A stretch of 9,356 nt of DNA from Pseudonocardiales bacterium (GTDB taxonomy: Bacteria; Actinomycetota; Actinomycetes; Mycobacteriales; Jatrophihabitantaceae): NCBI GenBank assembly GCA_030840415.1, contig JAVEEO010000009.1, positions 1 through 9,356 on the forward strand, read 5' to 3'. Positions 6,808 through 9,356 of the stretch are shown one piece after another. The notes under the pieces were generated by a model. That model worked only from the letters and a program-made list of their open reading frames with translations, ran no database searches and had not been told where the DNA came from. Every line of letters begins with the position of its first letter. Positions within the stretch are counted from its first letter, which is position 1. The translations under genes and the position numbers were made by a program.

Positions 6808-7547
6808 CCGGCCAGCTCGGGATCCAGCTGCGACGGGCTCTTGACCAGCTTGGCGGCCACCACCGGGTCCATCTCGCCGATGCCGTGGGACGGACAGAGC
6901 TTGGCCAGCGGGCAGACCCCGCACGCCGGACGGCGGGCGTGGCACATCCGGCGGCCGTGCCAGATCACCCGGTGCGACAGGATGGTCCACTCCTTGCGGG
7001 GGATCAGCGCCGCGACGTCCTGCTCCACCTTGACCGGATCGGTGTTGGTGGTCCAGCCCCAGCGGGTGGCCAGCCGGCCGAAATGGGTGTCGATCGTCAG
7101 GCCCGGCACGTCGAAGGCGTTGCCGAGCACCACGTTGGCGGTCTTGCGTCCGAAGCCGGGCAGCGTGACCAGCTCGGCCAGCGTGTTCGGCACCTCGCCG
7201 TCGAAGCGTTCGACCAGCTGCTGGCCGAGCTTCATCAGGCTGTTCGCCTTGGCCCGGAAGAACCCGGTGGCGTGGATCAGGTCCTCCAGCTCCTCCCGGT
7301 TCGCTCCGGCGTAGGCGGCCGCGGTCGGGTACTTGGCGAACAGCGCCGGCGTCACCTCGTTGACCTTCTTGTCGGTGCACTGGGCCGACAGGATGGTGGC
7401 CACCGACAGTTCCAGCGGATTGCTGAAGTCCAGCTCGCAATGCGCGTTCGGATACAGCACGGCCAGCTCCTTGTTGATCCGGCGGGCCCGCCGGGTCAGC
7501 GCGAGCGGAGATTCCAGTCGATCGGCAGCAGCCGTAGTAGTTCCCAC
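6804..7547 (-). CDS. nth: Endonuclease III (DNA glycosylase/AP lyase)
   Basis: A 247-aa base-excision repair enzyme that removes oxidised pyrimidines and nicks the AP site. Seen: the helix-hairpin-helix [13 protein letters not shown] at 129-141 with catalytic Lys135; TIDTHFGR with catalytic Asp153, 18 residues on, as in the E. coli enzyme; and the 4Fe-4S loop with Cys202, Cys209, Cys212 and Cys218 in the exact C-x6-C-x2-C-x5-C spacing. The upstream alanine-rich stretch is poorly conserved, so the start is uncertain. I choose GTG 7547; the longer frame to 7826 overlaps the divergent small gene and is not believable. There is no clear ribosome site, and TAAGCT at 7560-7555 on this strand, 7 nt from the GTG, could give a leaderless transcript. 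It is first in a four-gene cluster ending with marP. A 3' overlap of 4 bp joins it to the Nudix gene. Confidence 0.97.
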   Translation of the reverse strand: MGTTTAAADRLESPLALTRRARRINKELAVLYPNAHCELDFSNPLELSVATILSAQCTDKKVNEVTPALFAKYPTAAAYAGANREELEDLIHATGFFRAKANSLMKLGQQLVERFDGEVPNTLAELVTLPGFGRKTANVVLGNAFDVPGLTIDTHFGRLATRWGWTTNTDPVKVEQDVAALIPRKEWTILSHRVIWHGRRMCHARRPACGVCPLAKLCPSHGIGEMDPVVAAKLVKSPSQLDPELAG

Positions 7548-7581
7548 ACCCGCTAGCTTATTGGGGCACAATGACGGCACG
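7548..7581. promoter_or_regulatory. Compact divergent promoter region between nth and the small membrane gene
   Basis: Only 34 bp separate the divergent starts, so both -10 elements must lie within it and both -35 elements inside the opposite gene. Candidate -10s overlap around a GCTAGC palindrome (7552-7557): TAAGCT on the minus strand (7560-7555) and TAGCTT on the plus strand (7554-7559). The plus strand also has a 4-codon frame ATG ACG GCA CGA TGA at 7571-7585, whose stop overlaps the ATG of the next gene. These are pattern matches only. Confidence 0.3.
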
Positions 7582-7815
7582 ATGATCGGATTTCTGGTGT
7601 TGCTGTTTCCGGTGCTGCTGCTGGTCTTCATGTTGGTCATGGAGCGCATCGAGGAGCCCCTGACCCGGGTCGCCCTGGAGCGCGAGGTCGAGGACTTCCT
7701 GGAGAACGCCTCCCGCGATGAGCTCAACACCCTCGTGGTGGAGGGCTCCGAGTCCGCGATGGCCCGGTTCCGGTCCCGGCTGCGGCTGCGCGGCCGGCGC
7801 GCTCCGCGCCAGTAG
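7582..7815 (+). CDS. Small single-pass membrane protein (Rv3675-like position)
   Basis: A 77-aa protein of unknown function. One hydrophobic segment at residues 2-19 ([18 protein letters not shown]) is followed by an acidic, helical region, [20 protein letters not shown], and a strongly basic C-terminus ([16 protein letters not shown]). The layout fits a membrane-anchored protein with its charged part in the cytoplasm. There is no signal-peptide cleavage motif. The start at ATG 7582 is chosen because the hydrophobic segment begins there. The frame is open upstream to 7333, but that part runs antisense to nth. No clear ribosome site is seen, so translation may be leaderless or coupled to the tiny frame just upstream. 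Its place between nth and crp matches M. tuberculosis Rv3675, which is longer as I recall. Strong third-position G/C bias supports it as real. Confidence 0.75.
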   Translation: MIGFLVLLFPVLLLVFMLVMERIEEPLTRVALEREVEDFLENASRDELNTLVVEGSESAMARFRSRLRLRGRRAPRQ

Positions 7816-7878
7816 CAACCCAGCACCCCGATCTCGGCCCGGGTCGCGGGTCGCCGGTGGCTGACCGGCGCTACCCCC

Positions 7879-7884
7879 TACAAT
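7879..7884 (+). promoter_or_regulatory. -10 element TACAAT upstream of crp, with a GC hairpin in the leader
   Basis: TACAAT lies 50 bp before the crp start in a GC-rich gap, close to the TATAAT consensus. No strong -35 is visible 16-18 bp upstream. The inferred leader contains GCGCGC (7899-7904) and its complement GCGCGC (7907-7912) around GG, a possible short hairpin, then ribosome site AGAGGGAG (7921-7928) at 5 nt from GTG. I see no clear TGTGA-N6-TCACA Crp site here, so autoregulation is not supported. Confidence 0.45.
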
Positions 7885-7933
7885 CCGGCAAGACGTACGC
7901 GCGCGGGCGCGCAGCGAAGAAGAGGGAGCTGGC

Positions 7934-8608
7934 GTGGACGAGGTGCTCCGCAGGGCCGGATTGTTCCAGGGCGTCGATCCGGCGGATGTCGAGGCGCTGG
8001 GCAGCCAGTTCGAGATCTTCGACGCGCCCCGCGGCACCACCCTGTTCAACGAGGGCGAAGCCGGCGACAGCCTCTACATCGTGCTGTCGGGCAAGGTGAA
8101 ACTGGGCCGCAAGTCCTCCGACGGGCGCGAGAACCTGGTGGCCGTGATGGGCCCGGCCGACCAGTTCGGCGAGCTGTCGCTGTTCGACCCCGGGCCACGC
8201 ACCGCCACCGCGGTGGTGGTCACCGACGCCCGGGTGGCCCGGCTGCCCAAGGCCGCGCTGACCGACTGGATCACCGAGCGGCCCCAGATCGCCCTGCAGC
8301 TGCTGCGGGTGGTGGCGCGCCGGCTGCGCCGGACCAACACCATGCTCGCCGACCTGATCTTCGTCGACGTCCCGGGCCGGGTCGCCAAGCAGTTGCTGCA
8401 ACTGGCGCAGCGCTTCGGCTCGGTGGACGGCGGCCAGTTGCGGGTCACCCACGACCTCACCCAGGAGGAGCTGGCCCAACTGGTCGGCGCCTCCCGGGAG
8501 ACGGTGAACAAGGCGCTCGCCGACTTCGCCCAGCGCGGCTGGCTACGACTGGAGGGCAAGAGCGTGGTCATCCTGGACCGCGAGCGGCTGGCCCGCCGCG
8601 CCCGCTGA
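7934..8608 (+). CDS. crp: Crp/Fnr-family transcription regulator, cAMP receptor protein type
   Basis: A 224-aa DNA-binding regulator strongly resembling M. tuberculosis Crp (Rv3676) as I remember it. The N-terminal cyclic-nucleotide domain (about 1-115) has the nucleotide-phosphate site [15 protein letters not shown] with Glu80, Arg89 and Thr90, the signature of real cAMP binding. The dimer helix follows (about 118-142), then [14 protein letters not shown] sequence, here [14 protein letters not shown]. The winged helix-turn-helix is [21 protein letters not shown] (about 175-195) with recognition helix SRETVNKAL. The tail [15 protein letters not shown] is the wing and end strand. There is no Fe-S cysteine cluster, so it is not Fnr-like. 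Start is GTG 7934, with AGAGGGAG 5 nt upstream, which gives a good fit. The gene is alone on its strand, with hairpins right behind it. It probably controls resuscitation and carbon genes as in relatives, but targets are not visible here. Confidence 0.96.
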   Translation: MDEVLRRAGLFQGVDPADVEALGSQFEIFDAPRGTTLFNEGEAGDSLYIVLSGKVKLGRKSSDGRENLVAVMGPADQFGELSLFDPGPRTATAVVVTDARVARLPKAALTDWITERPQIALQLLRVVARRLRRTNTMLADLIFVDVPGRVAKQLLQLAQRFGSVDGGQLRVTHDLTQEELAQLVGASRETVNKALADFAQRGWLRLEGKSVVILDRERLARRAR

Positions 8609-8609
8609 C

Positions 8610-8647
8610 AACGCAGCCGGACCCGACAGCGCTGCGTTCAACGTTTT
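8610..8647 (+). terminator. Probable crp terminator hairpin
   Basis: AACGCAGC (8610-8617) and GCTGCGTT (8631-8638) form a perfect 8-bp stem with a 13-nt loop, beginning right after the crp stop. CAACGTTTT follows, with four T at 8644-8647. The T-run is short and lies 5 nt beyond the stem, so this is a weak but plausible intrinsic terminator. Confidence 0.5.
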
Positions 8648-8649
8648 GC

Positions 8650-8699
8650 CGATCTTGAGGGATTTCGGTCGTTCAGGCGACCGAAATCCCTCAAGATCG
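8650..8699. repeat. Perfect 22-bp inverted repeat with 6-nt loop between crp and the convergent hydrolase
   Basis: The arms 8650-8671 (starting CGATCTTGAGGGATTTCGG) and 8678-8699 are exact reverse complements around TTCAGG. Arm length and perfection are far above what random intergenic DNA gives. It lies between genes converging from both sides, so a bidirectional transcription stop is the simplest role. No T-run follows in either direction. Its AT-richer core (GGGATTTC) stands out in this GC-rich DNA and recalls dispersed palindromic elements of actinobacterial chromosomes. Only genome-wide copies could show that. Confidence 0.75.
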
Positions 8700-8731
8700 C
8701 GCGAAGGTAACGGGCGGATAAGAGAAGCCGG

Positions 8732-9356
8732 TCAGGCGCCGGCCGACCGCAAGTACGCCAGCTGCGCCCGGACGGACAGCTCGGCCGCCGGCCACAGTGC
8801 CTGATCGACGTCGGCATAGACCCGGCGCACCACGTCGTGCGGGCTGAGCTGCAGGCCGCCCTCGGCCAGCGCGTCGCGCACCTGGCCCAGCCGTTGCTCG
8901 CGATGCGCGAGGTAGCCGCGGGCCGCGGCTCCGGCATCGGGCAGTTCCGGCCCGTGCCCCGGCAGCACGCTCACGCCGTCCAGGATGGCCAGCCGGTGCA
9001 GCGAGTCCAGGTAGTCCCCCAGCACTCCGTCCGGATGGGCCACCACCGTGCTGCCGCGGCCGAGGATGGTGTCGCCGGTGAGCACGGCGGTAGCGGTTCC
9101 GGCATCGCCGGACAGCACGAATGACAGCGAGTCAGCGGTATGTCCGGGGGTGGCCCAGACCTCGACGGTGATGCCCGCGCCGTCCAGGACGGTCCCCTCG
9201 ACCAGTCCCTGGCCGCCATAGCGATGCGCCGGGTCCAATGCCAGCACCGGCGCACCAGTCAGCTCGTGCAAACGGTGCGCGCCGTCGCTGTGATCGGCAT
9301 GGCCGTGGGTCAACAGGATCAGCGGCACCGCGCCGGCCGCAGCAACCACCGCCCGC
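8732..9356 (-). CDS. Metallo-beta-lactamase-fold hydrolase (5' end outside window)
   Basis: The last 207 residues are visible. The gene begins beyond the right edge, so the Met-like GTG at 9349 is internal. Counted from the first whole codon: THGHADHSDG with the metal-binding HxHxDH at 17-22, TPGHTADSLS with His72, LTGDTILGRGS with Asp95, and LPGHGPELPD with His134, the complete two-metal set. The tail SPHDVVRRVYAD to AYLRSAG is a winged-helix-like C-terminal domain like that of human LACTB2 and bacterial relatives. The order matches M. tuberculosis Rv3677c behind crp. LACTB2-type members cut RNA, while other members hydrolyse thioesters or lactones, so the substrate is unknown here. It converges with crp, with the hairpins at 8610-8699 between them. 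Confidence 0.9.
   Translation of the reverse strand, partial: RAVVAAAGAVPLILLTHGHADHSDGAHRLHELTGAPVLALDPAHRYGGQGLVEGTVLDGAGITVEVWATPGHTADSLSFVLSGDAGTATAVLTGDTILGRGSTVVAHPDGVLGDYLDSLHRLAILDGVSVLPGHGPELPDAGAAARGYLAHREQRLGQVRDALAEGGLQLSPHDVVRRVYADVDQALWPAAELSVRAQLAYLRSAGA

Noticed and set aside
5902..7314. A 470-codon plus-strand open frame opposite Nudix and nth
   Set aside because: Its protein has no coherent motif, while the opposite strand carries full Nudix and endonuclease III signatures.
7548..7826. An upstream extension of nth to 7826
   Set aside because: It overlaps the divergent small membrane gene and reads as Ser/Arg-rich low-complexity sequence; known enzymes begin near the chosen GTG.

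Overview
The window is high-GC actinobacterial chromosome: nearly every gene has strong G/C third-position bias and GTG starts are common. From memory, the gene order closely follows the Mycobacterium tuberculosis Rv3667-Rv3677c block (acs, membrane 'holin-X' protein, EphE-like hydrolase, MarP protease, CoA-pyrophosphatase Nudix, endonuclease III, small membrane protein, Crp, metallo-beta-lactamase-fold hydrolase). Genus cannot be fixed from the sequence; a non-mycobacterial actinomycete is likely.

Layout. 1-537 is the 3' end of acetyl-CoA synthetase. About 540-2046 is an AT-richer, accessory-looking insert with two consecutive plus-strand genes: an unrecognised protein of about 213 aa with two CxxC knuckles and two rare TTA leucine codons, and a decayed gene resembling the AbiGi-type abortive-infection family, broken by an in-frame TAG and a later frameshift. 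At 2048-2179 lies a short host-like piece with a near-perfect 23-bp palindrome. A minus-strand SDR oxidoreductase (2159-2872) faces it. It is divergent from a plus-strand pair, holin-X family membrane protein (3053-3484) and alpha/beta hydrolase (3512-4432).

That pair converges on a tight four-gene minus-strand cluster transcribed nth, Nudix CoA pyrophosphatase, cupredoxin lipoprotein, marP (7547 down to 4440). nth and Nudix overlap by 4 bp (GTGA), and a GAGGAGG ribosome site for marP overlaps the cupredoxin stop. The cupredoxin takes the place of the TlpA-like gene that I recall in the mycobacterial cluster, and has Gln where the copper axial Met normally sits.

Divergent from nth are a 77-aa single-pass membrane protein and crp, encoding a Crp/Fnr regulator with strong local similarity to Rv3676. 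Between crp and the convergent hydrolase that runs off the right edge are two hairpins, one a perfect 22-bp inverted repeat with a 6-nt loop.

The most unusual region is the 540-2180 insert, best read as a small, partly decayed defence-like cassette in a conserved housekeeping neighbourhood. The functional claim for it is an inference from remembered family features, not from a search.
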